A stretch of 64,000 nt of DNA from Dermanyssus gallinae (Eukaryota > Arthropoda > Arachnida > Mesostigmata > Dermanyssidae). The stretch's first letter is position 1; every line of letters starts with the position of its first letter. Shown piece by piece: positions 62,653 through 64,000 of this stretch. The translations under genes were made by a program, and so were the position numbers. The stretch spans positions 87,001-151,000 of the forward strand of contig QVRM01002037.1 of assembly GCA_003439945.1 (NCBI GenBank), given 5' to 3'. Below the pieces are notes generated by a model. The model was not told the origin of the DNA, did not search any database, and saw only the letters and a list, made by a program, of their open reading frames with translations.

Positions 62653-64000
62653 ATATATATATGTATATTTCTCGCGAGCAGCGTCAAGAGAAACTCAAGA
62701 GCGACATCTCAACGGGATCTCTCAATGCATTTAATGTTATTATTCGCAAGCGCTGCCCAAACGGCTCAAGTCCCAGTGGCTTTGCGGAAGGCTCGATGCT
62801 GCGTCCTTTCAAAGATATATACGCCATTTTATCAAGCAGCAAGATATCAACAAGGAACCGCGGAATTCTCGTGTGGGGCAACAGTGTGGAAGCCGCAAAA
62901 AGTCTGCAGTACGACGACGTCTCTACCACTCAACGCAGGCGGGTAAAACACCGCTCAATAAGGTGATTCCAACATTTAACCGCCCACCACCAGCGTCAGT
63001 GTTTTTAGGTTTCAAGGTCCATCCGGTAATACTTGAACCAGACCAGCCAAAACTGTGCTTTAAGTGTGAAAGACCGGGTCATTTTGCTGACAGATTCACT
63101 CTGCGAAGGGCTTGCAAAAAATGTGGCAAGTCAGACCATTTGGCTGCATCCTCAAGGTGTGTCAACTGCAACGGACCTCACGCGGCTGGTTCCCCCTCTT
63201 GCTCACGTTTACCCTACCTTCGTGAGAAGAACCGAATTATCATGGAAGCTAGAACCCTCCGGCAGGCACAGACGGTTAATCCCTTAGCAGTTATTACAGA
63301 AGAAGCGGAGTGCCCGGTTCCGGTGGGAGACTCTGCACGGGGCGTCACGGATGACAAACCGTCGTACGCTGCAGTCTTGCGGGGAGTCTCATCGACCCAG
63401 GATGGAAGCGCTCCACACGTTTTTTTGCCCAGACCTCGGCGCCTTCCTCGGCGCAAGCCTACCAGATATAGTAGTAAAATAAACTCGGTCACCCGATTGC
63501 GTCCGTTGACACGAAGGGTTCAGAAGCACAAAGTTAAGAAGGCGGCGCCACCAGGCAGTATCGGAACCACTTTGTCTGACCTGGCAAAAGTGCTCCAGGG
63601 TACTAGTCCTGACCTGGCAGCCACACTCACGACGACTGCCAAAACACTAAAGCCGTTATTAGCTTTGCTGCCGGTAGTCGATAAGCTTAAGAGCTTTACC
63701 CTTTAATGGTAGACCACAGCTCCACCGGTAACGTAGCGATGCCACAAAACGTTTCGGATGACGCTGGGGAGGACCTTAACAGGGTCGCCTGCCCCGTGTG
63801 CAATAACAGATATACAAGAAGAGGACTTTCTAGACACATGTCCGCCAGACACCTCGGCGTCGGGAGCATAGAAGTAGCGCCGACCACTGGCGCATTGGCC
63901 ACCTCGGAGGAACTAATCAGACACATTCAGACTACTATGCGGCATGCAAGACTAGTCCGGGTGTTACCTAAGTCAGTTAAGGCATCCGTCGCAGACGAAC
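62653..64000 (+). mobile_element. Family-2 element, second copy (runs off the window)
   Basis: Duplicate of 57999-59346: ORF1 (62664-63706, same frameshift near 62934), TAATG at 63704-63708, and ORF2 finger CPVCNNRYTRRGLSRHMSAR at about 63790. The window ends before the ORF2 stop seen in the first copy. Confidence 0.85.
62664..63706 (+). pseudogene. Family-2 ORF1, second copy
   Basis: Same domains and same frameshift as 58010-59052. Two adjacent substitutions at 62833-62834 (SGSK to SSSK in the translation) and one at 63372 (AAIL to AAVL) are the changes noticed. The zinc knuckles are unchanged. Confidence 0.8.

Larger units (their letters stand above)
61201..64000 (+). repeat. Segmental unit, second copy (truncated by the window)
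   Basis: Copy of 56544-59346. Differences seen: a TA tract shorter by 4 bp, one extra T near 62036, and substitutions near 61712, 62029, 62255, 62378, 62833-62834 and 63372. All element boundaries inside are shared with the first copy. Confidence 0.9.

Overview
This is eukaryotic, almost certainly metazoan, repeat-dominated DNA. Coding fragments belong to retrotransposon and transposon families of animals: BEL/Pao, Ty3/gypsy, Tc1 with DD34E spacing, R2-type and other restriction-like-endonuclease (RLE) non-LTR elements, CR1-like and R1/I-type elements. Together with very frequent (TA)n microsatellites this suggests an arthropod, but a species cannot be named from the sequence. There are no operons, ribosome-binding sites or CRISPR arrays. 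Host sequence is scarce: one plausible terminal exon (5981-6214, poly(A) signal at 6290), one unidentified ORF (21467-21927, minus) and one short ORF split by a retrotransposon insertion (13650-13692 plus 17161-17321, minus).

Layout, 1-22 kb: (TA)n tracts carrying R2-family 3' tails; a decayed CR1/L2-like element (2.1-4.25 kb, minus); a tRNA-like repeat; the candidate exon; an R1/I-type remnant (6.4-8.4 kb, minus); two Tc1-like elements (8727-9960 and 10030-12508, the second holding a poly(A) insertion and a solo LTR); two copies of a tRNA-derived SINE; a 5'-truncated APE-type element with a 13-bp target-site duplication (TSD) (13693-17160); two facing RT remnants; tandem repeats and the unidentified ORF.

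Layout, 22-47 kb: a BEL/Pao element with identical 299-bp LTRs, 5-bp TSD and one 1077-codon ORF that has lost most of pol (22160-26025); a palindromic 75-bp MITE-like element; an R2-clade copy bounded by (TA)n (26193-29943) with a 315-bp GC-rich retroposon in its 5' region; (GTT)n and complex repeats; a third Tc1 copy; a CR1-like copy (33.4-35.5 kb, minus); a 3.8-kb element with gag-like ORF1, C2H2 finger, YLDD RT and PD-(D/E)XK-like domain (35.5-39.3 kb, minus; 'family 2' below); complex repeats (39.8-41.8 kb); further APE- and RLE-type remnants.

Layout, 47-64 kb: a minus-strand R2-family 5' region (47252-53218) split by a nearly full-length PHD/esterase CR1-like element with 10-bp TSD (47951-52699), itself carrying a 157-bp nested insertion with 13-bp TSD; a head-to-head palindrome around (TA)n; another R2 copy (53325-57197) split by a non-autonomous LTR element (53698-55526, 5-bp TSD); then a 4657-bp segment (56544-61200: R2 endonuclease end, R1-type 3' end, family-2 5' half, gypsy LTR and pol remnant) followed directly by a nearly identical second copy that runs off the window (61201-64000).

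The genes do not form a pathway. The window is a stratigraphy of insertions, several with recoverable TSDs that give an order of events. Its most noteworthy content is the repeated association of the R2-like family with (TA)n, the family-2 element with a TAATG stop-start junction, the recent internally deleted BEL/Pao element, and the recent tandem duplication.
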